Positions 34,831-47,039 of a stretch of 64,000 bases of DNA are shown here, one piece after another. The translations under genes and the position numbers were made by a program. The notes beneath the pieces were generated by a model. The model ran no database searches. It was not told where the DNA came from and saw nothing but the letters and a program-made list of their open reading frames with translations. Each line of letters begins with the position of its first letter. Position 1 is the first letter of the stretch. The stretch lies in NCBI GenBank assembly GCA_036346225.1, contig JARFIW010001104.1, forward strand, positions 9,264,001 through 9,328,000. Direction: 5' to 3'. Source of the stretch: Platerodrilus igneus. Taxonomy: Eukaryota > Arthropoda > Insecta > Coleoptera > Lycidae.

Positions 34831-37800
34831 CTGTTCTACCTGGGCCGAGATTGACGGTAGGGGTGATGATTGTCCAACTGAAATTACAGAGTGTTTTAGG
34901 TTTTTTAAATGAATGTATTTTACTGTCTTGCCGGTGTCTACTACGGCTATATTTTTATCTGAAATTCTCTTAATTTTAAACGGGCCTACATTCTTGGGTG
35001 CCGTTTTGTGTCGTTTACTTTGGAAGTTTTTCTCGTACACGGTTTGTCCTATTGAAAATTTATTTGCGCCGGCATTCTTATTGCGGGTTGTGATGATACG
35101 TTCTCTGTCGTTATCTAATTTATCCTTTACCTTATCATAAGTTATTTTTAGTTTCTCTTTGTGATCTTTAGTATATTGCTGATATACTACCTTGTCATAA
35201 TGTATGTCGTAAGGGTTGCGGGATTCTGAATGTCCTAAAGTTAATTCTAGAGCTGCGAAATTTGTGGATGAGAGAATTGTATTATTGTAGGTAATTAGTG
35301 CGTGTGACATTAAGTTGGTGATGTGTTCTTTCTTGTAAGTTAGTCTTAGTAATCTGATTTGTTCTAACAGGGTTGAATGTAATCTTTCAATTAATCCGTT
35401 CGATTCAGGGTGGTTTTCAGTTATAAATTGAATTTTTATTTTGTGGAGTTCTAAAGTGTTTTATTTCGTCTCATTTTTAAATTAAAGTTATGGTTACAGG
35501 TGTGCCATAAAATATAAAGTATTGTAAAAATCGTTGTGTTACGTCAATGCTATTTTTAAAAGTGATGGTTATTGCTTGGCCTATTTTGATGAATGCATCT
35601 ACAATGGTTAAAAAGTTTTGTGCTTCTACTACTAGAGTGTCTGCATGTAATTTTTTGAACGGCTTGTGGGGTGTTTTGGTTAACATCAAGGGTATCTTTA
35701 GAGGTGTCATGTCGTATTTTGCTTTGTTGCATAATTCACATTGGTTAATAAAGTCTGTGGTTAATTTTTTTATATCTATAAAATAGTATCGTCTTATAAG
35801 TTGCTTTAACGTTTCATTAATTTCACGATGGTTGGTTTTGCCTTCGTGTTGATTTCTTATTATGAAGTTTATTTATTCAGAGTCGTCTAGGTTATTAATT
35901 TTCTTGTGTATCGGATAAGTTCAGGGCCGGAATTATTAAATAATTTAACGTATAGTTCTAAAAATCGTTTATATAAATGTTTAGTGTGGAAATAAAAGTA
36001 AAATCGCTTTTTCTCGGGGGTATATTCTTTTAGAATTTTAATTATTTGTTCCTCGTTGTCCGCCTTGGTTATTTGAATTTGGTATATTTTCTTATTATCT
36101 ACTTTTGTATATTCTACAGGATTGGGGTTAGTTAAAACTTCGGTAATTATAAATTGATTTGGATTTATACCGATTACTTCGTTTAAAATTTTAATCGCGG
36201 ATTTTGGTTCTTCATTTTGTGTCGAATGTATTGTGTCTATGTTTTTGGGATCTTCTCTTATTTCCGTCTCGTCTACGTTTCCTATAATTGATTCCGTTTC
36301 TAGTGCGTTGAGCTGTATTCTACTCAGGGCGTCTACGTTACTGTTATAAATTCCTTTTTTGTATATACTTTCCTAATCGTATTCCTCAAGTCTGATTGTC
36401 CATCGTTATAATTTTGAGCTTGGTTCTTTAAGTTTGCATAGCCATACTAATGGGCTGTGGTCTGTGTATATATAAAATTTTCGTCCGTAAAGGTATGGTC
36501 TAAAATATTTTATTGCCCAAATCATAGCTAATAATTCTTTCTCTGATTGCACTATATTTCTGTTCGGTCTCATTTAGGGTTCTGGATGCGTAGCCGATTG
36601 GTTTAGCGCTACCTACTTTTCCTTGGCTCAATACTGCGCCTAGGGCTACATTTGATGCGTCTGTCGTATACATTTAATTTTGTCTACAGCTTTAATGAAG
36701 TCGAAGGTGTGTTCAATTTTATTTCCGTTTTTTAAACAATTTGTCAGGGGCTTGGTTATCTAGGCGTAACCTTTAATGAATTTGCGGTAATAACCGCTAA
36801 GTCCTAAAAATTCTTTAATTTCTTTGTTCGTTTTTGGTAGGGGGTAATTTAGTACTGCGTTCGTTTTATCGGGGTTTGGCATAACTCCTTGGGGTGTTAT
36901 TACATGTCCTAAAAATGATACTTCTTTCTGTAAAAATTCGCTCTTATCTAGTTGTACTTTAAAATGCGCCTTTCTTAATCTTTCGAATACTTCTCTCAGT
37001 TTTCAATGTGTTCTGTCAGTGATGTTGAATAAACTATGATGTCGTCTAGGTACACAAGACATTTCTCCTTGTGTATTCCTCATAATAAATTGTCCATGAC
37101 TCGCTGAAAAGTAGCGGGTGCGTTTTTATTCCAAATGGAATTCGTTTATATTCATAATGTCTTCTAGGTGTGCTAAATGCGGTTTTTGATGTGTCTTTCT
37201 CGTCCATTTCTACTTGGCGGTATACTGATGCGAAGTCTAATGTTGAAAAATATTGACACTTTCCTAACTTGTCTAAAATTTCGGTGATATTGGTTAGTGG
37301 ATATTTGTTATCTACCGTTTTTTCAGTTAGATTTCTGTAATCTATCACCATTCGATATTTCCTCTTGCCTGAGGCGTCTAATTTCTTAGGTACTATTAAT
37401 ACGGGGCTGCTCCATGGTGAGTTGGAGTGTTGTATGATATCCTGTTCTAATAAGTCTGCTACTTGTCTGTCGGCTTCTTCCTGGCTTGCCTGAGGTAGTC
37501 TGTATGCTTTCGTAAGGATTGGTTTGTTATCCCTTAGTTCTATATTATGTTTAACTGTATTGGTAAAGGTTAAGGGTATTCCTTCACAATAGAATATATC
37601 GCGGTATTCAAAACATAAGTTTTTATGTTCTCTGCTCTTCTTTGTTAATGTCGGTAGCGAAGCAAATGTTATTTAAATTTTTTCTTAACATATTGTCGTA
37701 TTCTACGGGGTTGTAATCGTTTCTATATTTTCATCTATTTCCGTTTCGTTAAAATTTAATTCCTCTACGTTAATAGGATTTGTAAGATAGTTCTACAGGG

Positions 37801-38345
37801 TAGTTATTTTAGTTTAGAATCGTCGTAGTGGCATAATTATCTTATATTTGTACTAATGCGGTGGGGGTTTCTTCTCCTTGTTGAAGTGTTATGTGGTTTA
37901 TGATTTCTACGTTATTTTTTGAGTTTACTGGGATTTTAATTTTTTTCTCTGTTCGGGGTTCTATCGTGTATTTTTGCTCGGTTTGGGTATATTGAAATTT
38001 AATGGGGATTCGTCTGTGTTTTGTTCTTAGTAAACGGTTTTTATATCAATGTTGGCTCCTAATTTCCTTAGAAGGTCCATCCGTATTAGTCCGTCGTATT
38101 TATCGTTGAATTCAAAAATACAAAATTTGTGTTTCATTTTTACTTTGAAGATTTTTGGTAAGGGTATATTAGCTACGAATTGGTGTATGATCGTTCGATG
38201 GGCTGTTTTAATTTTAAATGGTTCTCTTTTTACAAAATCTAAATAGTATTTTTTTACGGTTCGGGGGCTAATTAGTGTTTTTGAGGATCCGGTATCAATT
38301 AGTAATTTAAATTCTGCGTGGGGTATTTCTATATATGGTAGTACT
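34804..38345 (-). pseudogene. pol: errantivirus pol polyprotein, broken
   Basis: Order on the minus strand: aspartic protease (IDTGSSKTLI at about 38320-38290, and a YDGLIRMDLL block near 38100-38070, ending in a stop); reverse transcriptase, best preserved at 37351-37046 (MVIDYRNLTEKT, FSTLDFASVY) with VYLDDIIVYS at about 37060-37030; RNase H (TDASNVALGAVLSQGK near 36660-36610); integrase zinc region (HEGKTNHRE ... CELC, about 35855-35725), catalytic core from 35710 (HADTLV, TIVDAF) and a C-terminal open piece 35310-34804. The stretch that should carry the second integrase catalytic Asp (about 35490-35455) is scrambled, whereas NGLIERLHS with the Glu remains near 35400-35375. Many stops and shifts are present. 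Confidence 0.88.
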
Positions 38346-38540
38346 AGGTGATTAATATTATTTAAATTTATTAGGTTTGGTCGTATATAAATCGGTCTAT
38401 CTGAAAATTTGAGCTCGCGTTTTCTTCGTCGTCCTCCTCGTAGTTTTCATATGGTTCGTCACGTTCGTAATTTTTTTAATGGTTTGATTCATCGTTTGTA
38501 CTAGGGTGAATGTAATTATTCTAGTCATTGTCAAATTCTT

Positions 38541-39388
38541 CTACTTCTTATTATTATTTCTCATCGGTGTATTTCCAATAGGGTTCGCGCTGAATGCTGG
38601 TCTTTGTTGGTTCATATTTTGGTTGAATCTTGGTGTGAATGTGGGCTTCGTAAGATCTGAGTTGAACGTTGGTCTTGGAAATTGTTTGAATTGATTATTA
38701 CAATTCGTGTTATTAAAATTTGAGTTATTACTTCGCGGTTGGTTCGTTTGTGCGTTAAATGGAGTGAATTTTGGTTGGGTGATTGTTTGTTTCGCGGCTT
38801 GTATGGTTTTTATTGGTGAATAACTTTTATTCGCGTTGGGGTTATATAGTTTGTTTCGGTAGTACATTACGTTTTCTTCTTCTATGATCATATTCATGGC
38901 TTCTTCTAAATTTTTGGGGATGTTAGAATCTGATTTTATCTGATAGTCGTTCTGACAATGCGTTTATATAGGTGTCCAGTGCCATTTCGTCGTACATGTT
39001 TGTTTTTAAAAGTCGGATAATTTGGTCGGGTTCTTCGATTTTTAATTTTGTTAATATTAAACTTCTTACGTCTTGGCATTTCATTCCGAATTGATACGGG
39101 GATTGGTTACTTTCTATTCTTAGATTAATCAGGTTGCGGATAAGACATTTTATATTTCTTTGGTTTTCAAAATATGCAATTAATATGCGTTTAAAGTTTT
39201 CCCACTGTTTTAAGTCATATCGGCTGGCTATTAGCGTTAGTGCCTGTCCGGTCAGTTTACTTATTATCAGGCGTGAAAGTAATACATTTTCAAAAATATT
39301 TCGCCCGCTGTAATGAAATTTCCTAGCAAAGCTTGATCCCCATTGAATTGGGGGTGCTCTCGAGATAAATTGTTATATCTGAACTCAT
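38541..39388 (-). pseudogene. gag: errantivirus gag, broken
   Basis: Structural protein of the particle. It starts at an ATG at 39388 and runs to a stop at 38541 with a few frame changes. Readable capsid-like pieces include QWENFKRILIAYFENQRN (about 39205-39150), LIRNLINLRIESNQSPYQF and MYDEMALDTYINALSE (about 38998-38945). The last open piece (38897-38541, 118 residues) is asparagine-rich with repeated FTP/FN(S/Q) motifs and arginines and no CCHC knuckle, as in errantiviruses, where gag ends in a low-complexity basic tail. Confidence 0.8.
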
Positions 39389-40945
39389 GATTATTACGGG
39401 TTGTTCTAATAATTAATAGTTACTTTTGGTTTTAATTAATTTTAAATTTTTGTAAAAATATGAGATTTATTTTGCGGTTTGTACCGTTACTTTTTAGCTG
39501 GGTTTGTTAATTTTTAGTTTGGATTATGTCGGGTTATTTCAAGAATCGAGTTACTTGTATTTTGTACGTAGTTATACGGTACTTTAATTGAATTGAGGGA
39601 TCCGTGCTTGGTAAGGTCTGGTTAGTTGCTGTAGCCTTAAATTCGTTTATTTTTATACTTCACGAATGTGATAATTGTCGCGGGTCTTAATTTTCAAAAA
39701 CGTTTCTACGTAGATTAATATTGTTGCAATAATTTGCGTTATACTTTGTATGTTTTGTTGGGCTAGTTAGGTTTAATTACGTCTTTATTTCAGTCCTGCT
39801 GATTAATTGAGTCTGCTTTACTTATCTCGTCTCCGCAGGTGTTGTAATTGGTAAGTGTATAGTTTCTCAGTAATTGTATTGTCTCGTCACCTTGAATGTT
39901 AAATATAAAGTTGCAAGTTTTCAGTCTACTGTTTCGTTACAGTAGTTGCATCAAAGTCTCCTTTTATAATTATACAATAAATTGTTTTAAATTATAAGTT
40001 TTAAGTCTCTAGAAAGATTTTGTTTTAGTCGGTGATAAATTAAATCGCGTATTTTACAATCAATTACTTCGTGCTAAAGTATTTAATCATACAATGTCAC
40101 GTTTGAACGTTACTTTTTATAAAGTTGCCATGCGCGTTCTTGAATGAATCTTTCAGTAATCGTTTTGCTATAATTAGTATATTCGTACTGAATGGTTTTT
40201 ATTCAATGATGAGAATTTGCGTTGGGGATTTGCAGGCTTTGTTAATTTGTGATGTGTTAATTTAATAATAGTTGCAAAGTGCTTCTATAATTTAGACACT
40301 AAGGTGTTTAACTTATAGAAATGCGATAAAGGTTAGGTTTGAATAAATCGTTTCTATAATTAATCGTTATTGTGTTTTGTGCATTAAGCTTTCGTTGATA
40401 AATTGGTAAAAATTAATTGCGTTCTATTTTTAAATTTTAAAATCGTTTTTGTTTTGTATTAATAACGTGCGTCTGTTATGTTTTGGTTTATTAATAATTC
40501 GTAATAATTGTACTAATAATTGCGTAAAAAGTCTCTTGCTTTAAAAATAATTTTTCGTTGTTGAAAATAATTTTTCTTAGTAAATTATTTTTATAAAATG
40601 GCATAAATTGCAAAAAAATATGTACATACATAAAATAATAAAAAAATTTATTTTACTAGCTAATATCAATAAATTTATTAAAAGAATCAATTGGTTTAGA
40701 AAATTGAACTTACAAAATTTTTATCGTCTGTTTCTTTTGCTTTCTGTTTGAGGGTTCGGTCTATTTTGTACTTCGTCCACGTTGTGTTTCTTTGGATTCG
40801 GTTGATTCTTGTACTTCTTCCAAATTTGTTTGGTTTGTTTCAGTCGATGCTTGTACCTCTTCCAACTTTGCTTGAGTTCTTCCAGAATTGGGAATTGAAT
40901 TCTTGGTCACCAGTCTTCTGATTTTTGGATTTGTAGTGCCCTCAT
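39389..40945 (-). other. provirus leader region
   Basis: About 1.56 kb between PBS and gag ATG. Most is AT-rich without frames. The PBS-proximal 185 bp (40761-40945) is different: it stays open in one frame and contains a tandem duplication (see the findings). A splice donor for env mRNA would be expected in this region, but I could not single one out. Confidence 0.6.
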
Positions 40946-40965
40946 GGATCCTACTGATTACGCCA
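40946..40965 (-). promoter_or_regulatory. provirus primer binding site
   Basis: Directly at the end of the 5' LTR, the minus strand reads TGGCGTAATCAGTAGGATCC. Its position, overlapping the last T of the LTR, and its TGG start define it as the PBS. It is not the tRNA-Lys type found elsewhere in the window. From memory it resembles the tRNA-Ser-type site of the 17.6/297/ZAM branch, with a few drifted bases. Confidence 0.7.
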
Positions 40966-41512
40966 GTTACGTTTCAAGCCTTGGGGGCGGTGTTTTTAAA
41001 AACTACTTCCAAAAACTTAACAATTTATTTGGTTTAAACAGATATTAATATAGTATAGAATTTTGACAAACTTGATTAAAAATATTCTAAATCGAAACTA
41101 ATTAATAATTGAACTAATATGAGTAAGTAGCCTAAGCAAACTGCAATGTTAAAGCTGAAATACTGTAGACTAACTGACTGTCTTGGGGCTCCCGGGGTAT
41201 TTATGTTGTCCCTGCCCCTCACATGTCTGTGGGAACTTGCAGAGCTCATGGCTGCCTATTTCTTAATACTATTTATAATACAATGTAACAATCTTACTTT
41301 TTAAGTTATCATGGTTCTTAACCGTCTGTGACCTGCCACCTGCAGTATCATTATCGTCTGGAATACAATGTATTGCATTCGTTCTCACAATTGTTAACAA
41401 CCTTTATTTAATTATCTTTGAATTACATTGTTGCACTTGACTTAATAATTTCTTAATGATTTCTAATAATTCCTATTTTGTTATACATACATGGATTGTG
41501 GGATACATAGCT
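40965..41512 (-). repeat. 5' LTR of the provirus
   Basis: 548 bp partner of 32522-33064. Outer end AGCTATG (consensus AGTTATG), inner end CGTAACT. Compared with the 3' LTR it has a small insertion (GGGGGCGG near 40980-40990) and scattered substitutions. Confidence 0.9.
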
Positions 41513-41516
41513 CGCG
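41513..41516. repeat. target site duplication, right (CGCG)
   Basis: Identical to 32518-32521. Confidence 0.7.
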
Positions 41517-44050
41517 CCCACGGAGTAACTTCTTTGTGTTGTATTTATTTTATCAATAATACTACTTTTTCTAGACTCTGCTATAATGGCTATAACTTCC
41601 GCAACGTAACGTTAATTTTCTGTCCCTGTACATTAATACCTATCTTTTTTCTCCCTCTAGCTAAGTTTAAAGCTTCCCCAATATAAACATTAAAAATCAA
41701 AAGAGATAATATACAGCCCTATCTAACACCATTTCTAATCTTAGCTTCCTTTCCTATTTCATCAAATCTAATTACTACGCTTTGGTTTTTATATAGACTG
41801 TAAATAATTTTTCTATCCCTATGAGAGATTCCTATTTTTTGCAAAACCCTGAACATAACAATCCTATTAACCCTATCAAATGCTTTTTTAAATCTACAAA
41901 GGCGAAATGAGTCTTTTTATTTTCTTGTAACCTTTTTTCGATAATTACCTTAATCATTAGCATCGGTTCTCTAGTTCCTCTGTCTTTACGAAAACCATAT
42001 TGGTCTTCGCCTAAATAATTCTCAGTCAAAGCCTCTACTCTATTTTTAATTACTATTGTTAGTATTTTGGAACCGTTCTAAAATTGTCACACCTATCAGC
42101 TCCTGATTTTTTGGGATTGGGATAATAATATTTTTCTCGAAATCATCGGGACCTCACCTGTGTCATATATTACTTTTACATTTCATATAATCTGTCTAAA
42201 GTTTTCTTCCTTGCATATTTTATTAATTCTGCGGGTATATCGTCTATCCCCGGCGCTTTATTTAGTTTAAGATCCCTAACAACTCTATCAAATTCCTCTC
42301 TTAATATTGAGAACCCTATTTCTACATCCTCTTGTCGGTCGTTCTCTAACTCATCCATATCGTCTCCTTTATATGAATTTTCTAAATATCTTTGCTATCT
42401 ATCTGCGACCTCAACTTTATTTATTAGAAGCCTATTATTCTGCTCTTTAATACCATTATATTTATTCCTATATTCCCCGAAAAACGTTTTAACTGCCCTG
42501 TAAGCCCTGTCTGTCTAACCTACTCTCAAATCATTTTGTATTCCATTACAATTCTTTTCCATCCATTTATTTCTAGCCTTTTTACACTCATGTACTATCT
42601 TATTTTTGACTCTATTATATTTTTGCTTACTTTCTCTATCCAATTCTCTGAAAGGTTAAAGCTTTCTTCTATTCTCTATTATATCTAATATCTCCTTTGT
42701 TACCCATGGTTTTCTCGTTTTTACTTTTTTCTTACCTATAGTCAGTGTTGCTGTATCATGTACATCCCTTTTTATTTCTTTCCATCTATTTTCTATGTTC
42801 GCTTCTATAGCTACCTTTTTGATCTTATTATCTAATACTTGTTTATATTCCTCTTTTACCTCACTATCATTAAGCTTCCCTAGATCCCATCCCTCTCTTT
42901 TAGTCTTTCTCAATTTTTTAAATTTTAAATTACACTTTATTTTAACTAAGTTATGATCGCTATCTATATTAGCCCCTGGATAACTACGACAGTTTTTAAC
43001 TTGGTTTCTAAATCTTTGTTTAACTAAAATATAATCTATTTGGTATCTAGCACTAACACCTGGCGTTTTCCAGGTATATCTTCTTCAAACATGTTGTTCG
43101 TATAGGGTGTTTACAGTTCCTGGCAAAACTCAACTAACCTTTCTTCTCTATCATTTCGTCTACCATACCCAAATTTTCCTACCATTTTTTCCTCATTACT
43201 TTCTCCCACTGACGCATTTAAATCGCTCATAACTATTAAATTCTCATCTCCTTTTACTTTATATCCTAGTATATCTTTTCTACTTCCTCATCCTCATACT
43301 GAATTGTTGGCATATAAACCTGTACTAAAACAGTGTCTGTGGATTTCGTACTCAATCTAACCATAATTATTCTATTACTAAATTGTAAGTACTCTTTAAC
43401 TTTACGTCCTAATCTTTTACCTAACACTATTTCTACCCCTGTCTGTCCATTAGTGGAAGAAGTTGTAATTATTCTATAATTAGCTTTCCAAAAGCTATTA
43501 CTATCTAGTCATCCCACCTCACTAATACCTAAAATGTCCAGGTTTTCTTTTCTCAATTCGACTAATAAATTCGTTAACTTATCTACTCTAAGTAATGACC
43601 TTACATTCTAAGTTTCTATCACTAAATTGAACCGTTATTTTAAATTCTTATGATGACGAGTCCCAAGTACCCCCTCCAGGAAATCCGAATGAGGAGGTAT
43701 TTTACCTTCGGACAAGAATTTTACTTGTGAGTTCTTCATCATACATAGTTCGTGTTTTAGACGATACATACCTGGAAAATATTGTGGTAGGTTCCCATAT
43801 CTTTCCACAACGCAGTTTTTAAAGAATTTAGCAAAAAGCCGCATCCGTGATGGCCAACCCCCAATAACCTTGTAAATTAATGAGGATCACCCGAGACCAA
43901 CCGATTCTCTTCCTATATCTTTTAGCCAGCAAGGCTGCTGCCCCTTGCTGCGCCTTTTAATGCCTTTTACGATAAGCAGGCTTACTATAGTAGTATTCTT
44001 TGCCCCTTACTATAGGGATTAACCAGGGTAGGCATGTTTAAATTGTTAGA
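41517..44050 (-). mobile_element. RTE-like LINE, minus strand, decayed
   Basis: Non-LTR element reading right to left: a 5' untranslated region (about 44050-43640) with a CCTCC-rich block, the endonuclease, then reverse transcriptase. It ends at the provirus boundary shortly after the position of RT motif C. The family is the one whose 3' ends are scattered through 17-26 kb. The plus-strand copy at 61384-64000 has the same domain order and similar protein pieces. The sequence on the far side of the provirus (below 32518) did not read as the missing LINE end, so the LINE was either already truncated or the flank has decayed beyond recognition. Confidence 0.8.
41530..43640 (-). pseudogene. LINE endonuclease-reverse transcriptase, broken
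   Basis: Endonuclease pieces: LDILGISEV (about 43540-43515), MSDLNASVGES (about 43232-43200), then KFGYGRRNDREERLVEF and RYQIDYILVKQRF (about 43050-43010), SDHNLVKIK (about 42965-42935). RT pieces: EEFDRVVRDLKLNKAPGIDD (42315-42256), LGEDQYGFRKDRGTREP (about 42015-41965), HFAFVDLKK (motif A, about 41915-41885), IRNGVRQGCILSLLIFN (about 41745-41695). At motif C the expected ADD reads AEV (RYVAEVIAIIAES, about 41605-41570), so the catalytic aspartates are lost. Frameshifts separate most pieces. Domain order and motifs fit the RTE/CFDP2-like LINEs common in arthropods. Confidence 0.85.
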
Positions 44051-45960
44051 CATCATGCCAAAAAACTGATTAGAAGAAATAAAAAAGAATAACTTTAGGA
44101 ATACAATTTACATTGATGTCTTTAGGCATTCGGGGCATGATAAATACGTCATTAGATAACAATTAATTTTTAACCTATGCCAACATATCTGGTTCTTTTT
44201 TAGTGTCAAATGTAATACAATACTTGAACGTTATAAAGTCAGAACAATTTATATTTTACGTATCAGAAAACTTTCAGAGTTATACAATGAAAATGAGTTG
44301 CCAATCTGTTGGAGAAGTAAGAAGTGTTTACAGCAAAGTAATTATTATATCAGATTTTTATCATATACTCATAATTATTTCAACCGCAGTTGTGAAACCA
44401 AACAGAAATACTACATGCTTACTTACCATTATATGAGTATTGGGACCCAGCCTCAGTGGCACGTTAAATCATACTGAAGCGCTGTAGAAAGTAAATTGTT
44501 TTTATTATTCCATGTTAAAACTTATTCTTTACAGTAAACAGACTAAACCCTGGAGTATTGAGAACGTACCAAATTAATTAGCGTAAAGGTAACTCACTAT
44601 CTAGAGATTTGTTTCACTCTGCAGATGAATTTCAAAATGGTATTGAAATCGTTATTGCTTTTGTTACTGCTTTTACAGCGAGTCGAAATGTTTCCAGAAA
44701 AGGAAACATATCGAAAATCATGATCAGTATGAAACACGAGCAACCTTTTCTTATTTCCAGAGATTTCGTATTCGAAAATTATAAGTTAAAACGTGCTCGT
44801 AATATAATATTTGTATGCGATGATACCATTGTTACAGAGAATGCGATGGTCATATAGAACAATAAGTCAGTCTCTGTGCGCCATGTTAAATCCAGTAATT
44901 AAAACTGTGCACAGTGTGAATATGAGGACTACAAAGGATAAATCCAACGAATCATTGCTCTATTGATGTTGGAAAATCATCTCATCGTGTTTTCCCCGAA
45001 TTGTTACTCGTGCTTAACTCAATTACTAACTTTCCTTTAAAGGAACATTATCACATATCTTCCTTTGCCAATCCAGGAACTCTGTAGGACTCTTTCGCGG
45101 ACCATTTGTTCCAAATTACAACTGAAACTGTTTATTAATCGGATTTCTGCAATCTTTTCGCCTTCACAAGAAAACTTTGGGCTACTACGGTAAGGAAAGG
45201 TTTGCAAGTAGAAACTTCATATATATTTTAAACGATTCGGTAACGATAGACAAGAAAATAATTAATTGAAGAAAATACAGATTTTTAAGTTTTTTGGTAA
45301 TTATTTTTAATTTTCTAAATTAGTCACATAACCTCACAAATGAAAATGATTTTGCATTAGCGCACGGATCAGTTATTGCACATACTACTTTGCTTAAAAA
45401 GAAACGAAGTAATCGTCACAAACTTAATTTGAGTAGGTCGGTCTTTAAAATAGACAGTTTGGACAGACCACAAGACTCCTACTTTGTGTCAAACGCTTTG
45501 TAGTATGCCCAAAATATCAAATCAACAGAAACATTGCGAATTTTTATAGATTTTTATGCAAAAACATGATTATTGTACCTAATTTTGATTTTTTGACTAT
45601 TTATTGTGGTATAATAAAAGAATGAAATGAACTTGAACAGTTATTTTTATGCTCTGTTTTTACTACATCTATTGTAATTTATGAACCCAGTACTTTCAAG
45701 CACAAACTCTCTGTAGTAAACTATAGATACTAGTAGGTACTTTTGGTCGACTTGGACGCACCTCCTCCGCCTAATACACTTGGAGTCAATCTCGCACATT
45801 TAATTACCTAATCAGTGAATCACACAATCGAAATTATTTAACTATGTTGGAACGCAGCCCATTTTGTCAGTGTTTGTCGTCCATGTCGAGTCTAGTTATT
45901 CAACCCTTTCTATGTATATGTGTATATTTTGCTGCGTCTCCGTTGCTGGTCGTGACTCAC
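44051..45960. other. no gene recognised
   Basis: About 1.9 kb with short open frames (44203-44436, 44609-44857) that show no motif. No repeat structure was noticed. Confidence 0.4.
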
Positions 45961-45969
45961 TAATACTAA

Positions 45970-46227
45970 AAAGCCCCACTTTCTGGGTGCCATATACTGC
46001 AAACTTCAAACCCCACGATTGGATGGCAAAAATTGCTTCGTCTGAGTTGCTGGGCTGCAACGACTGCTAATAAACTCAAAAAGCCCCACAACTTAGGCGT
46101 CATATATGCTATGAAGTCCGTATACTCTAATGCTAATTCGAGCCCCACCTTTAGGTGTCAATAATACTGCAAAAGCTGCTCTGATTCGAACTCTGGTTCT
46201 GATGATATCCCTCGTTCATGGGTGCCA
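45970..46227 (-). repeat. array of five PBS-like repeats
   Basis: On the minus strand five units occur at 46227-46211, 46162-46140, 46103-46081, 46028-46011 and 45994-45970. Four have forms such as TGGCACCCAGAAAGTGGGGC, TGACGCCTAAGTTGTGGGGC, TGACACCTAAAGGTGGGGC and TGCCATCCAATCGTGGGG. All resemble the tRNA-Lys PBS TGGCGCCCAACGTGGGGC. Three units are preceded by GCAGTATA-like sequence and followed by CTTTTTAGTATTAG-like sequence, so the repeated unit is larger than the PBS. Spacing is 40-70 bp. Confidence 0.6.
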
Positions 46228-47039
46228 AAATGCTACCAATCTAGAAAGCTTCAAAAATTTTTGCTCCGCAATGAAATTTGCCACGGCTGCTCAGCTGCTT
46301 TCTACCATTCAACTAACTATGAAAAAGAAAATAGCTGCTATGCTAAATCACTAACATTTATTATATACTCAAAGAAAAATACACGCCAAATCACAAGTAA
46401 ACTCTTTGTTCACATATTATTTATACACTATATACATCTACTTTTAAAATAATACATTTTGAGATCAATAATTCTCCAGATTAATTATTTCCAATTGATT
46501 ATCCGAGAAAGTAGCAGGGCTTTACCACATGTTTTACTTTAACCTTGGTTTAATAAGAGCTCCCAGTAAAACCTTAACCTCTCGTGCTACTTTTCGCATA
46601 TTAAACAGCAAAAAAGTCTCTTTTACTTTGTACAAAAGAAACAAATATTACTAACATAATAAACCTTTTTTAACATAAATTTCCGCATAAAAATACAGTA
46701 AAATAATACAACAGAAAAAGTTCAATTTGTCACTAAGTTTGTGCTTTTAGTTTATAAATTATACTCACAATGGATAAAAGTCATTACACCAGTTTATACA
46801 CATAGGCAATAAAAGCAACAGTTACCTGGATACTATCCCTGCATACGGCCTGCTATCATTCCCTCAGAGACTGCGGAACACAGGAACACTCCAACCTAAC
46901 TTGCAATAACCATAACTGCCAGCTGCAACCATTTGATCACGAAATCAACTCCTCTACCACATTGAAGGTGCATCCAAATTCTCAAAGCTCTGCTGCTAAT
47001 ACCATTCTTGGTACACAACCAAACTGACCAACCACTGAC
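46228..47039. other. no gene recognised
   Basis: Between the PBS-like array and the probable LTR. Short frames only. Confidence 0.35.

Larger units (their letters stand above)
32522..41512 (-). mobile_element. errantivirus-like Gypsy provirus, degenerate
   Basis: An 8,991-bp insect endogenous retrovirus or Gypsy element on the minus strand. It has 5' LTR (40965-41512), PBS, a ~1.6-kb leader, gag, pol (protease, RT, RNase H, integrase), env and 3' LTR (32522-33064). The four bases CGCG flank both ends (32518-32521, 41513-41516), an alternating pyrimidine-purine target as favoured by this group. LTR ends fit the AGTTA...TAACT inverted ends of gypsy, each copy with one drifted base at the outer end. 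By hand I count about 40-45 differences between the LTRs, so the insertion is old. All three genes are interrupted. Confidence 0.9.

Noticed and set aside
34691..35140. Plus-strand open frames across the provirus pol-env junction
   Set aside because: The minus strand carries clear integrase and env pieces here. The plus frames are antisense shadows.
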